Shown one piece after another: positions 27,449 through 38,311 of a DNA stretch of 64,000 nucleotides. The translations under genes and the position numbers were made by a program. Position 1 is the stretch's first letter, and each line of letters opens with the position of its first letter. The stretch is from assembly GCA_025655595.1 (NCBI GenBank), contig JAHXIO010000005.1, positions 782,916 to 846,915 on the forward strand, read 5' to 3'. The notes below the pieces were generated by a model that saw nothing but the letters and a program-made list of their open reading frames with translations, was not told the DNA's origin and did no database searches. The DNA comes from Candidatus Thiodiazotropha sp. (ex Monitilora ramsayi) (GTDB lineage Bacteria; Pseudomonadota; Gammaproteobacteria; Chromatiales; Chromatiaceae).

Positions 27449-27798
27449 GGTCAAAACCTCAAAATTAGATGTCCCTGGGGGCGAAAGGCGCGTATTTATA
27501 TCAGAGTGGGCCCTTATAGGCAAGTTGGGGTGGTAAATAGCGGCCATTACGAGGGTGGATCTCACTCAAATCTGAGATTTAATCCTGAAACTAGATGAAA
27601 TTTCGATTTTTGATTCGGTATGTTTGGCGTCTTGATTGCGGAGGTCTGCCAGAATGAACAAGTCAGCGGCTCTCTTGCAGAAATGCTATAGCTAGGCGTT
27701 ATAATGTATTAACTCTTTGTTAATCAAAGTGTTATTGTGATTTGTGCGGCAGGGCCTGGCTATATGTCACCCCTCTGCGAGATGTCGCCCGCTGCCAA
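27449..27798. other. Intergenic region upstream of rpmB
   Basis: Presumed rpmB promoter region. TTATAAT occurs near 27699 on the plus strand next to an AT-rich partial dyad (TTAACTCTTTGTTAATC), but no gene starts rightward here. No ORF with coding character. Confidence 0.4.
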
Positions 27799-28473
27799 CT
27801 AAATAACCCCCAATTCCGCAAGTGAGACAGGCTCTCCTTCGCCGATCACGATATGGTCAAGCACGCGAATATCAACGAGCGCCAGGGCCTGTTTAAGGTG
27901 GGTGGTGATCTGACGGTCCGCCTGGCTTGGCTCGGCAACACCGGACGGGTGGTTATGTGCCAGGATCAATGCTGCAGCATTGTGTTCCAGTGAACGTTTG
28001 ACCACTTCCCTGGGATGGACGCTGGCACCGTCGATTGTTCCACGAAACAACTCTTCGAAGCAGATTACCCGGTGGCGGTTATCCAGGAATAGGCAGGAAA
28101 AGACCTCGTAAGGATAGTCTCTCAGTTTGGCCTGCAGATAGCGGCGGGTCTCTTTGGGATTGGAGAGGGCATCCGTCTGCATCAGCTGTTCCTGCAGATA
28201 GCGGCGTGACATCTCCACTACTGCCTGCAACTGGGTGAATTTGGCCACACCCAGCCCCTGGCCCTGGCAGAACTGCTGCCGGTCGGAAGCCAAAAGCTGT
28301 CTCAAGCCACCGAATTCATTGAGCAGAGTACGCGCAAGATCTACCGCAGTCTGGCCGGCAACGCCGGTGCGTAGAAAAATTGCGAGCAGTTCTGCATCCG
28401 AGAGTGACGATGGGCCCCGCTGTAAGAGTTTTTCCCTTGGCCTCTCATCTAGTGGCCAGTCGGTAATTGGCAT
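27799..28473 (-). CDS. radC: RadC family JAMM-domain protein
   Basis: 224 aa from the ATG at 28473, preceded by a perfect AGGAGG. An N-terminal helix-hairpin-helix ([26 protein letters not shown]) and C-terminal JAMM metalloprotease-like fold with [17 protein letters not shown] carry the zinc ligands. The molecular function is unsettled; it is not a core recombination protein in E. coli. It is divergent from coaBC, as in pseudomonads. Confidence 0.96.
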   Translation of the reverse strand: MPITDWPLDERPREKLLQRGPSSLSDAELLAIFLRTGVAGQTAVDLARTLLNEFGGLRQLLASDRQQFCQGQGLGVAKFTQLQAVVEMSRRYLQEQLMQTDALSNPKETRRYLQAKLRDYPYEVFSCLFLDNRHRVICFEELFRGTIDGASVHPREVVKRSLEHNAAALILAHNHPSGVAEPSQADRQITTHLKQALALVDIRVLDHIVIGEGEPVSLAELGVI

Positions 28474-28859
28474 GCAAGACCTCCTTGTCTTGGTTTGAAT
28501 GTCGTTCTTTATGTTACCCCGGAATATTGCTGCTGGCGATGGATACGGCAAGGCAGGCCGAGTAATGGGACGGGTATGGTCGGTTATGGAAATATATTTA
28601 ATTAATTTAAATCAATGGGTTACGGGAAGCTCTGATAGAGCAGGGAGGATTTGCCTGGTTTAGCTACCGTGGCAGGGTGAAATCGATTCCACCAGCATGG
28701 TTTAATTCAATGGTGGCTGAGTGAGTGAAATAGAGTGGATTACCTGGGGGAAATACAACAAGTAAAAAAAACAGGTCGATGTGATTGGTGGGATTAATTG
28801 AACGGAATCAGCCAGATGGGTTACTCTGACGCATTGCACCATTGGACGCGCTCCTGATT
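28474..28859. other. Divergent promoter region radC / coaBC
   Basis: AT-rich block AATATATTTAATTAATTTAAATC (28590s-28610s) is the most promoter-like part. No ORF and no clear terminator. Confidence 0.4.
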
Positions 28860-30074
28860 ATGTCCCAACTCGAAAACAAAAAGATCCTTTTAGGGGTCTG
28901 TGGCGGCATCTCCGCCTATAAGAGTGCCGTATTGTTGCGGGCACTGCAGCAGGCCGGTGCAGAAGTCAGAGTCGTAATGACCTCATCTGCACAGGCTTTC
29001 GTGACACCACTGACTTTTCAGGCCCTCTGCGGGCACCCTGTCTACACGGAGCTGCTCGACCCGGAGCAAGAGGCTGCCATGGATCATATCAGCCTGGCAC
29101 GTTGGGCGGATATGATCCTTGTGGCACCGGCCACTGCAAACTTTATCGCCAGGGTGGCCAACGGTCATGCCAGTGATCTGCTCTCCACGCTGTGCCTGGC
29201 TGCCACAATTCCCATTGCGTTGGCGCCTGCCATGAACCAGGCCATGTGGAATAATCCTGCAACCCAAAGGAATATCGATACGATCACTCGCTATGGCTAT
29301 CGACTTTGGGGACCGGATGAGGGAGATCAGGCGTGCGGTGAAACAGGGCCTGGTCGTATGCTCGAACCGGAAACCTTGCTGAGAAGGGCGAGTGATTTTT
29401 TGAAGCCGGGTCCGTTACGGGGCGTGTCGGTATTAATGACGGCGGGGGGCACGCAGGAACCGATCGACCCGGTACGTTTCGTGGGGAATCGCAGTTCAGG
29501 TAAGATGGGATATGCATTAGCAGAGGCGATGCGTGATCTTGGGGCTGAAGTCACACTGGTCAGTGGTCCGGTATCTCTCAATCCTCCGTCTGCTATCGAT
29601 ATCTGTACCGTGCAAACCGCAAATGAAATGCGTGATGCTGTGATGGCAAGAGTAGAAGAATGCAGTATCTTTATTGCTGTGGCTGCCGTTGCTGACTATC
29701 GTCCCGCGTCTGTGGCCGCAGAGAAGATTAAGAAACGTAGTGATTCGTTAAATCTCGAGTTGGTGCGTAATCCTGACATTCTTGCCGAAGTTGCGGCCCT
29801 CGCCGACCCTCCATTCACTGTGGGGTTTGCGGCTGAGACAGAACAAGTCGAGGCCTTTGCAGAAGAGAAGAGGCGATCCAAAGGGGTGGATATGATTGCG
29901 GCAAATCAGGTTGGAACGTCTGAGGGTGGTTTTGAAAGTGATCGTAATTCGCTTACCCTGCTCTGGGAGGGGGGTAGAGAGTCTCTAGCGATGATGGAGA
30001 AATCGCATCTGGCCAGACAGCTTTCGGAGAGAATCCTCAAGCGATATCAACTGGAAAGGGGAGTGGATGAATAA
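28860..30074 (+). CDS. coaBC: Bifunctional phosphopantothenoylcysteine decarboxylase / phosphopantothenate-cysteine ligase
   Basis: 404 aa from the ATG at 28860 (a TTG at 28842 is possible). CoaC flavoprotein domain (about 1-185) with GVCGGISAYK, the FMN/active region PAMNQAMW and GPDEGDQACGETGPGRM. The CoaB domain (about 190-400) has TAGGTQEPIDPVRFVGNRSSGKMG, AVADYRP and MIAANQVG. It makes 4'-phosphopantetheine in CoA synthesis. The expected next gene dut is missing; a 236-base gap leads to algC. Confidence 0.97.
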   Translation: MSQLENKKILLGVCGGISAYKSAVLLRALQQAGAEVRVVMTSSAQAFVTPLTFQALCGHPVYTELLDPEQEAAMDHISLARWADMILVAPATANFIARVANGHASDLLSTLCLAATIPIALAPAMNQAMWNNPATQRNIDTITRYGYRLWGPDEGDQACGETGPGRMLEPETLLRRASDFLKPGPLRGVSVLMTAGGTQEPIDPVRFVGNRSSGKMGYALAEAMRDLGAEVTLVSGPVSLNPPSAIDICTVQTANEMRDAVMARVEECSIFIAVAAVADYRPASVAAEKIKKRSDSLNLELVRNPDILAEVAALADPPFTVGFAAETEQVEAFAEEKRRSKGVDMIAANQVGTSEGGFESDRNSLTLLWEGGRESLAMMEKSHLARQLSERILKRYQLERGVDE

Positions 30075-30310
30075 CTTCGAAAGTATCTGTGGTGGGTCTA
30101 TGGATCACCAAGAAGATATAGGTATCACCTGCCCGGAGGCAGTACCCAACCGGTTTTTTTACTTTGAATGATGGCTGATTCACACTCTGTTGGAGAATCG
30201 CTGGCCATACCAGATTGGTGTCGACGAAGACGGCATTACTATGAAAAAAAGAACAGCCTATAGCTATCAGTCCATTCATTGGTAGGATTGAGGGAGCACT
30301 GGGGAATACT

Positions 30311-32809
30311 ATGGGATTGATGAAACGCAAAGGTGAGACGGAGAAACAGACTCAAGGTGGTCGCGGCATTCGCGGATACTTGCTGATCGGTGTTCTCGGT
30401 TTGTTGGTGTTGACGCTTGTGTCGACAACGGCGATCTATTTTCAGTCTGAAGCCTCACACAATGTTCAAGCAAAACAGCAGACACAGGCTGCCGCGCAGG
30501 CCATTGCCAATCATGTAGAGGTAATGAACTGGCAGCGTCGGCAATTGATAGAGAATCTTGCTCAACAGCCACTTCTGATCGACCTGTTCGAGACGGGGGA
30601 CGCAGTCGGGTTGGTATCGGAGCAGAACCGATTGACTCGTCTGATACCCGATGCACTACAGATCAGGCTACTCCCGGCCGGCACCAGCGAACCGGATACG
30701 GAACTCGAGCCCAACATGAGTTATGCCTCGTTACAGATGTTGCGCCGGGCCGAAGAGCGCGATGGTGTATTGCCTGCAGAGGCTCATCAATATAGTACCG
30801 CACATCAACATATTGCCATTGCTTCGGGTGTCCGCCGTACGCCAGGGGCTCCCGCTGTGGGTGTTTTGCACGCAGCCTTCTCATTGTCCGGTATGCAGGA
30901 ACTGCTGAACTCGGTTGATGACTATGCCGGACGGGTCGAGTTGCAGCAGATTGTTCCCGATAAGGCACCATTCACACTTGCGAGCAAAGGGCCTGCGGTA
31001 GAGAGCGGGTCTCCAGATCGAACGATGCCCATTTCGGGTACAATATGGCAGTTGGCTTATTGGGGCGGCACTGGTACCAGACCTGGAATGGTGGACAGGT
31101 TGAGTCTGATGGGACCAGGCCTATTGGTGTTTTTATTGGTCAGCGCTCTGCTATTTCTGCTGTCACAGCAGATCATCAAGGCCCTCAAGAAAGATCAGAG
31201 CGTCATATTGACGTTGTTTGAGGCAATGGTCGCCGGTAGGCCACCTAAACCGCAATCGGCAAAACTGGGAGACCTGCAGCCGACACTGGATGTATTGGAG
31301 CATCAGCTTCGCGAGCATCGCGCCAGTTTGGCAGAGAAGGTCAGGGGCCGGCAGGCAGGTGCGGGTGCTGGTATTGCTGTTGAAGAGCAACTACCTGAGG
31401 TCATGGAGAAATCCTCGGTCAGCCTCACTGAGCCTGTGGATATCTCCCCAACTATTTTTCGGGCCTACGATATTCGTGGCGTGGTGGAAGAGACCCTCAC
31501 GGAAGAGGTGGTTGCACGGTTGGGGCAAGGTATCGGCAGTGAAGTCTTCGATAGGGGATTCCAGTCGGTACTGGTAGCGCGGGATGCGCGTAACTCCAGC
31601 GAAAGCCTGCAAAGTGCACTCATACAGGGGCTCAAGGCCAGTGGTCGTGATGTCGTCGATATCGGTCTGGTGCCGACCCCGATGCTGAACTATGCAATAC
31701 ACGAGCACAATATCGAATGCGGTGTGATCATTACCGGCAGCCACAATCCTCCGCAATACAATGGACTCAAACTGGTCATCGGGGGGGATAGTCCTACACG
31801 CGAGGGGATACAGGAGTTGCGACGTCGTATCGATGCTCACCAGCTTCTGCAGGGAGAGGGTTCATTCGATTCGATGGATGTCACCTCTGATTATATCGAG
31901 CGCATTGTCTCCGATATCCGTCTAGGGCAGCCAATGAAGGTGGTCGTTGACTGCGGGAATGCAGCTGCGTCCGTGGTTGCGCCGGAGCTCTATCGTCAGC
32001 TTGGCTGTGAGGTGATCGAGCTTTACTGTACCGTGGATGGCAGTTTTCCCAACCATCACCCGGATCCCGGCGATCCCAAGAACATGGCGGCATTGCAACA
32101 GGCAGTAGTTGAGCATCAGGCTGCCTTGGGCCTGGCATTCGATGGCGATGGCGACCGTCTGGGTGTGGTCGATTCATCGGGAAAACTGATTTGGCCTGAT
32201 CGTCTGCTGATGTATCTGGCTACAGACGTTTTAAGTCGTGAGCCGGGTGGAGATATCATCTACGACGTCAAGTGCAGCAGGCACTTGGCCAACATTATCC
32301 TCTCCAGCGGCGGGCGGCCGCTGATGTGGAAGAGCGGGCACTCCAATCTCAAGAGCAAGATGAAGGAGAGCCATGCCCTCCTGGCTGGTGAGTTCAGCGG
32401 TCATATCATGTTTTCCGAACGTTGGTATGGTTTCGACGATGGACTCTACGCCGGTGCGAGATTGTTGGAGATGTTATCCCTCGACTACCGCACCAGCGCG
32501 GAGGTCTTTGCCGAGCTGCCGGAAGGTCTTGCCACGCCCGAGTATGCGCTGAGATTGGAAGAGGGTAAGGCGCAAGAGGTGATGAAAGCCGTGGATCAGC
32601 TGCCGGACCTGCCGGGAGCCCGTTTGGTGAAGATCGACGGCTTGCGAGCTGAGTTTGAGCAAGGATGGGGACTGGTACGGGCATCAAATACAACGCCTGC
32701 ATTGTTGTTCCGTTTCGAATCCGATAGCGAAGAGGGACTGGCCCATGTACAGTCGATATTCAGAGATCTATTGGCGAAAGTCGCACCGGATCTGACGGCA
32801 CCATTTTAG
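30311..32809 (+). CDS. algC: Phosphomannomutase/phosphoglucomutase with membrane-anchored N-terminal domain
   Basis: 832 aa, about 370 longer than the soluble form. Two membrane helices (about residues 20-42 and 265-285) bracket a probable periplasmic sensor-like domain. A linker (about 330-380) leads to the four-domain mutase (about 380-825). Catalytic Ser477 lies in ITGSHNPPQYNG, the metal loop is DGDGDRLGVVD, sugar-specificity loop GEFSGHIMF and phosphate-binding RASNTTPALL. It interconverts mannose-6-P/1-P and glucose-6-P/1-P for LPS and exopolysaccharide precursors. A similarly extended AlgC is known in pseudomonads. Upstream of argB as in Pseudomonas. Confidence 0.95.
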   Translation: MGLMKRKGETEKQTQGGRGIRGYLLIGVLGLLVLTLVSTTAIYFQSEASHNVQAKQQTQAAAQAIANHVEVMNWQRRQLIENLAQQPLLIDLFETGDAVGLVSEQNRLTRLIPDALQIRLLPAGTSEPDTELEPNMSYASLQMLRRAEERDGVLPAEAHQYSTAHQHIAIASGVRRTPGAPAVGVLHAAFSLSGMQELLNSVDDYAGRVELQQIVPDKAPFTLASKGPAVESGSPDRTMPISGTIWQLAYWGGTGTRPGMVDRLSLMGPGLLVFLLVSALLFLLSQQIIKALKKDQSVILTLFEAMVAGRPPKPQSAKLGDLQPTLDVLEHQLREHRASLAEKVRGRQAGAGAGIAVEEQLPEVMEKSSVSLTEPVDISPTIFRAYDIRGVVEETLTEEVVARLGQGIGSEVFDRGFQSVLVARDARNSSESLQSALIQGLKASGRDVVDIGLVPTPMLNYAIHEHNIECGVIITGSHNPPQYNGLKLVIGGDSPTREGIQELRRRIDAHQLLQGEGSFDSMDVTSDYIERIVSDIRLGQPMKVVVDCGNAAASVVAPELYRQLGCEVIELYCTVDGSFPNHHPDPGDPKNMAALQQAVVEHQAALGLAFDGDGDRLGVVDSSGKLIWPDRLLMYLATDVLSREPGGDIIYDVKCSRHLANIILSSGGRPLMWKSGHSNLKSKMKESHALLAGEFSGHIMFSERWYGFDDGLYAGARLLEMLSLDYRTSAEVFAELPEGLATPEYALRLEEGKAQEVMKAVDQLPDLPGARLVKIDGLRAEFEQGWGLVRASNTTPALLFRFESDSEEGLAHVQSIFRDLLAKVAPDLTAPF

Positions 32810-32864
32810 TGGTTATGGTGACATCAGAATCCTTCCGGTATGGCCCCTTTTTCACTGTAGTTAA

Positions 32865-33772
<908 letters not shown>

Positions 33773-33773
<1 letters not shown>

Positions 33774-34363
33774 TGAACCAGTCGACACCGACGCGCCGCC
33801 AACTGATACTCGAGGCACTGGCCCGGGAGTTGGAAGAGAATCCTGGCGAACGAATCACAACTGCCTCGTTGAGCCGGGCCGTAGGGGTCTCGGAAGCTGC
33901 ACTCTATCGTCATTTCGCCAGCAAGGCGAAAATGTTCGAGGGGCTCATCGATTTTGCCGAAGAGAGCATCTTCGCACGGATCAACCAGATCATGCAGGAG
34001 TCCCTGGATGTACGGCAGCGCTGTAGCCAGCTGCTCTATCTCCTATTGGCCTTTTCGGAGAGAAATCCGGGTATTACAAGGGTGTTGCTCGGAGACGCAT
34101 TGGTGGGTGAAACTGAACGGTTGCTTATCAGAGTGGGCCAGTTTTTTACTCGCCTGGAGACTCAATTGAAGCAGATTCTGCGTGAAGGCGAGATGCGGAA
34201 TGATGCAACATCCCAGGTTGAAGTGAACGTGGCGGCAAATCTTATGCTTGCTGTTGCTGAGGGATTGATGCACCAATACCTGCGAAGCCGTTTCCAGGTA
34301 CGTCCACTGGCACAATGGGATGCCCAGTGGCAGGTGCTGGAGTTGAGTCTCTTTACTCGTTAG
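33773..34363 (+). CDS. slmA: Nucleoid occlusion factor SlmA (TetR family)
   Basis: 196 aa from the ATG at 33773. The N-terminal helix-turn-helix TTASLSRAVGVSEAALYRHFASKAKMFEGLI is characteristic of SlmA, followed by the helical dimerisation domain ending WQVLELSLF. SlmA binds chromosomal sites and blocks FtsZ rings over the nucleoid. It overlaps argB by one base and the convergent DUF4124 gene by eleven bases. Confidence 0.93.
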
Positions 34364-35381
34364 GAGAGGCGATCTCGACGCCGGTTGGCGAAAGGGGTGT
34401 TTCTCCATTTCCACCCAATGCGCCCTGAAATCCCTTTTTGATACGAAGTACCTTTTCGCCTCTGGCGCATAGGGCGGCTCCCTGATTGGTCTCTTTGCAT
34501 TGAAGGTCCATGAAAATCAGGGTTTGGTTGGTCTTTTTGTCCTGGATTCGTGAGACGGTGATACTGATGTCGTCATTCTCAAAAGGTGCCGAGGTCATGA
34601 GAATATTCTCACCCTCCATGTTGACCTGCATGGTGCTGTTTGCCCTCACATAGGCTTTAGCCTTTTGCCAGGCCTGGGTGCAATTATCATGTTGACTGCA
34701 GTTGTAGACGTTCTGCAATGCATCGATAAAGGATTGGTTGGCTTCCTGTTGCGGATCATTGGTTTGGGCCAGCTTTTTCAGCTCACGGAAACGTTTCAGA
34801 TCTGCTGCAAAAGATTGGCGGATACGGTTTTTCTCCCGTTCACGGTCAACAATGGACTGATATGATTCTTTGAGTGCCAGGCGTTTCGTGTCAATGTCTT
34901 TCAGGTAGCTAGCTGAAACGGCCTGCCCGCTCAGTTCTATTTCTGCTGCATTCTGCTGCATTTCAGTAAGCGTGTTTTTCAGGCGCTTAATGTTTGACTG
35001 TGTGACCCTGATATAGGTATCTACGGCCTGGATCTGGCCGTCCCGGGCCATCTCGATATCGTCAGTAGTGCGGAATGTGCGCAGTAATACGCGGTCTTCG
35101 GCCCGCTGTTTCTCGGCCAGTCTTTCCTGTTCACGTCGCAGGCGAGCCTCTTCCGCTTCCTGCCTGATCTGTTCAGGTGTTTTAGCGGCATCTACCTTAT
35201 CGACCGTCACACCTCTTTCGTCGAGATGGGTCCTGGCTCGCCTGGCATCACTTGGCGGTATTTTGTCTGAGTAGTGAGTGTGCCCTTCATCATCCACCCA
35301 TTTGTAGAGTTTACCGGCAACCCCGTCCATCGGCAGGCAGATGATCACAAGCAATGTGGCAAGTAGGGATTTTAACGACAT
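34353..35381 (-). CDS. DUF4124 domain exported protein with coiled coil
   Basis: 342 aa from the ATG at 35381. Signal peptide LKSLLATLLVIICLPMDGVAG, then the DUF4124 motif KLYKWVDDEGHTHYSDKIPP (residues about 23-45), then a long charged helical region rich in E/R/K (about 65-220, coiled-coil prone), and a C-terminal part with four cysteines. Periplasmic; role unknown. The longer frame from 35423 is unlikely to be the start. Confidence 0.85.
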   Translation of the reverse strand: MSLKSLLATLLVIICLPMDGVAGKLYKWVDDEGHTHYSDKIPPSDARRARTHLDERGVTVDKVDAAKTPEQIRQEAEEARLRREQERLAEKQRAEDRVLLRTFRTTDDIEMARDGQIQAVDTYIRVTQSNIKRLKNTLTEMQQNAAEIELSGQAVSASYLKDIDTKRLALKESYQSIVDREREKNRIRQSFAADLKRFRELKKLAQTNDPQQEANQSFIDALQNVYNCSQHDNCTQAWQKAKAYVRANSTMQVNMEGENILMTSAPFENDDISITVSRIQDKKTNQTLIFMDLQCKETNQGAALCARGEKVLRIKKGFQGALGGNGETPLSPTGVEIASPNE

Positions 35382-35463
35382 GGTACTGCGTCTCGGTGCT
35401 AGTTCTTTTCTAGTGGTAAACATCGATTATACTGCGTGCCTCTCGATTTAAGATACTCAGTTT

Positions 35464-36210
35464 GTGGAACAGTTCACCCTTTTTGTCATCTCTCTGCTGG
35501 CCAACCTTTTTTCCGCCTTTTCGGGCGGCGGAGCCGGGTTGGTACAGTTGCCGGCACTGATATTCCTCGGTCTGCCCTTCGGCGTGGCGCTGGCAACACA
35601 CAAAATAGCTTCCGTAGCTCTAGGTATCGGCGCGACCGTCCGACACTTGAGGGAAGGCGGTCTGGAGAGACAATTCGTGATTTTCATGCTGCTTGCCGGC
35701 ATCCCGGGTGTAGTGATCGGTGCCAGCCTGATATTGCGGGTCGAGGATCGCATCGCCGAGGTGGCCCTAGGTCTTTTAACCTTGGGACTGGGGATATATT
35801 CGATTCTCAGTCCCTCTCTTGGGCAGGTATATCACCCTACTCACCGAAACCGGCAGGGATTTTCGATTGGTGGTGCCGGTCTGTTTCTCATCGGCCTTTT
35901 GAATGGTTCGCTTACCTCGGGAACGGGGCTGTTTGTCACCCTCTGGCTGGTCCGGTGGTTTGGGCTCGACTACCGTCGTGCGGTGGCCCACACGCTGGTG
36001 ATGGTCGGTGTCTTCTGGAATGGTGCAGGCGCCATCACCCTCAGCCTGCTGGGGGAGGTGATGTGGACATGGCTGCCGGTATTGTTAGTCGGCTCACTAT
36101 TGGGCGGGTATCTGGGTGCCCACCTTTCCATCGCCAAAGGTAATCGCTGGATTAAACGTGGATTCGAGGTGGTGACCCTGTTGGTCGGGACAAAGCTGAT
36201 TGTCGGATAG
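35464..36210 (+). CDS. TSUP (TauE/SafE) family permease
   Basis: 248 aa from GTG at 35464, hydrophobic throughout with about seven or eight membrane helices. The paired glycine-rich repeats FSGGGAGLVQLPALIFLGLP and LNGSLTSGTGLFVTLWLV are the TSUP signature. Members export sulfite, sulfoacetate or similar anions; the substrate here is not indicated by neighbours. Only 82 bases separate it from the divergent DUF4124 gene. Confidence 0.88.
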   Translation: MEQFTLFVISLLANLFSAFSGGGAGLVQLPALIFLGLPFGVALATHKIASVALGIGATVRHLREGGLERQFVIFMLLAGIPGVVIGASLILRVEDRIAEVALGLLTLGLGIYSILSPSLGQVYHPTHRNRQGFSIGGAGLFLIGLLNGSLTSGTGLFVTLWLVRWFGLDYRRAVAHTLVMVGVFWNGAGAITLSLLGEVMWTWLPVLLVGSLLGGYLGAHLSIAKGNRWIKRGFEVVTLLVGTKLIVG

Positions 36211-36257
36211 CATTTGCCAATGACCCACAATCAGCCTGGAGGAATCCGCGCGATGAT

Positions 36258-36899
36258 TCATACACCGTAAGTCTCTCGATAGGTATGGATACGTTGCAGA
36301 GATTCATCTGCATCCTGCTTCTCCTCCAGGTACTCTATGAGATGCTCCAGTCGTACGATGGCGCTGACAGGCATGCCGTAGTCGCTTTCGACCTCCTGGA
36401 TTGCCGAACGCTCGCCCTGGCCACGCTCTTGACGATCCAAAGCAATCACGACGCCTGCCGGGGTGGCCTGCTCCTGCCGGATGATATCGACCGACTCACG
36501 TACCGATGTGCCTGCGGAGATCACGTCGTCGATGACCAGAATCCTGCCTTCCAGTGGGTGACCGACGATGACACCGCCCTCGCCGTGGTCCTTCGCCTCT
36601 TTCCGGTTGAAGGCGTAGGGGATGTCGATGGCATGCCGGTCATAGAGTGCAGCTGCGGTGACGGCGGCCAGGGGGATACCTTTATAGGCAGGTCCGTAGA
36701 GGACATCGAACTCAATCCCGGCATCAGCGATGGCTTGGGCATAGTAGCGACCCAGTCGGGCAAGGCTGGCGCCGGTATTGAACAGGCCTGCATTGAAGAA
36801 ATAGGGACTTATACGGCCCGATTTGAGAGTAAATTCGCCGAAGCGGAGTACGCCTACATCGAGGGCGAAATCGAGAAAGTCGCGCTGGTAGTCCTGCAT
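36258..36899 (-). CDS. pyrE: Orotate phosphoribosyltransferase
   Basis: 213 aa, same as E. coli PyrE. Substrate and metal segments: [27 protein letters not shown], the PRPP motif [14 protein letters not shown] and the catalytic loop region [12 protein letters not shown]. Converts orotate and PRPP to OMP. It is in the argB/algC neighbourhood, as in Pseudomonas. Confidence 0.98.
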   Translation of the reverse strand: MQDYQRDFLDFALDVGVLRFGEFTLKSGRISPYFFNAGLFNTGASLARLGRYYAQAIADAGIEFDVLYGPAYKGIPLAAVTAAALYDRHAIDIPYAFNRKEAKDHGEGGVIVGHPLEGRILVIDDVISAGTSVRESVDIIRQEQATPAGVVIALDRQERGQGERSAIQEVESDYGMPVSAIVRLEHLIEYLEEKQDADESLQRIHTYRETYGV

Positions 36900-37039
36900 G
36901 TTCTATACCCTGCTTAAAAAAAGTTGGCGCATTGTAACCTTTATTGGGGCAAGGCTTATATAATCACGCAACAGTTTTTGTTTTTCGCACCGCCCGTTCA
37001 TGGCGTATCCTTTTCGGTTGGTGTCACCATGAGTGTCAG

Positions 37040-38311
37040 ATGCACCCACCCAGATCGATCAACGCCATAGCAGCCACGCTCTTCAGCAGACGCATGATCA
37101 TTACATTGGCGATGGGTTTTGCCAGTGGATTACCCCTACTGTTGACAGGTTCGGTTCTGCAAGCCTGGATGACCGCTGAAAAGGTCGATCTCACCACTAT
37201 CGGCCTGTTTGCCCTGGTGGGGCTACCCTATACCCTTAAATTTTTATGGGCGCCCGTACTTGATAGGTATACGCCGACGCTTATGGGTCGGCGGCGCAGT
37301 TGGCTGTTGATCTCACAGATCTGTTTAATTCTCTCCATACTGGCATTGTCACTGGGTAATCCGCAAGAGAGTGTTGTTGTCTTGGGTATTACGGCAGTGC
37401 TATTGACTTTTTTTTCGGCCAGTCAGGACGTTGTCATCGATGCCTACCGAAGAGAGTCGCTACCGGATAACGAGCTGGGTCTGGGCGCATCGCTTTATGT
37501 CAACGGTTACCGGGTGGGGATGTTGCTGGCCTCGGGCGGCGGCTTGATTCTGGCCGACATCATCAGCTTCCCACAGGTCTATCAGGTAATGGCGTTGATC
37601 ATGTTTGTGGGGGTGTTGACGACACTTTTCGCCCCGGAGCCGGAGAGTCCGGCAGGCAGACCGAAAAGCCTGCGTGAAGCGGTAATCGATCCCTTTTTGG
37701 AGTACTTTAATCGCCAGGATGCGGTGCTGATCCTGCTTTTTATCCTCCTCTACAAGGTCGGTGACACAATGGCAAGCCACATGTCGACACCGTTCTATCT
37801 CGATATCGGGTTTTCAAATACTGAGATCGGTACCCTGGTCAAGTTGTTTGGCTTTTGGGCGACGATCGCCGGCGGCTTTATTGGAGGCCTGATCCTGCTG
37901 CGCATCAGCATCTATAAGGGTCTGGTGATTTTTGGAATTTTGCAGGGACTGTCCACAGCAGGGTTTGCACTGTTGGCTGTTCTGGGGCATAACCTTGCCG
38001 CATTGGCCGCGGTCATCACTTTCGAGAATCTCAGTAGCGGGCTGGGTACCGCAGCATATGTAGCCTTTATGGCAAGCCTCACGAACAAACGGTTCACGGC
38101 GACGCAATATGCCTTGCTGTCGAGTTTCATGGGTATACCCAGGGTGATTGTCGCTTCTCCTACCGGCTTGATGGCAGACACCATGGGTTGGGTGTCTTTT
38201 TTTGTTTTCTGTGCTTTGATTGCGCTTCCCGGTCTATTGTTGCTGCGTTGGCTGCAAGTGCGGGGGTTGGATGAAGGTCTGCAAACGCGTAGCGAAGGGG
38301 GAGTGGCCTGA
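37040..38311 (+). CDS. ampG: AmpG-like muropeptide MFS permease
   Basis: 423 aa from the ATG at 37040 (MHPPRSINA), because the upstream frame lacks conserved sequence. Twelve hydrophobic helices, with family motifs FASGLPLLLTGSVLQAWM, GLPYTLKFLWAPVLDR, SQDVVIDAYRRE and TFENLSSGLGTAAYVAFMASL. It imports anhydromuropeptides for recycling, matching the lytic transglycosylase mltF in this window. Its stop overlaps the start of the next gene by one base. Confidence 0.92.
   Translation: MHPPRSINAIAATLFSRRMIITLAMGFASGLPLLLTGSVLQAWMTAEKVDLTTIGLFALVGLPYTLKFLWAPVLDRYTPTLMGRRRSWLLISQICLILSILALSLGNPQESVVVLGITAVLLTFFSASQDVVIDAYRRESLPDNELGLGASLYVNGYRVGMLLASGGGLILADIISFPQVYQVMALIMFVGVLTTLFAPEPESPAGRPKSLREAVIDPFLEYFNRQDAVLILLFILLYKVGDTMASHMSTPFYLDIGFSNTEIGTLVKLFGFWATIAGGFIGGLILLRISIYKGLVIFGILQGLSTAGFALLAVLGHNLAALAAVITFENLSSGLGTAAYVAFMASLTNKRFTATQYALLSSFMGIPRVIVASPTGLMADTMGWVSFFVFCALIALPGLLLLRWLQVRGLDEGLQTRSEGGVA

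Noticed and set aside
30037..30330. 97-codon minus-strand frame in the dut position
   Set aside because: Overlaps the coaBC end, has no dUTPase motifs and no ribosome site; not a dut remnant that I can support.
35436..36143. 235-codon alternative frame over the TSUP permease
   Set aside because: Shadow of the hydrophobic 248-aa frame, which alone has family motifs.
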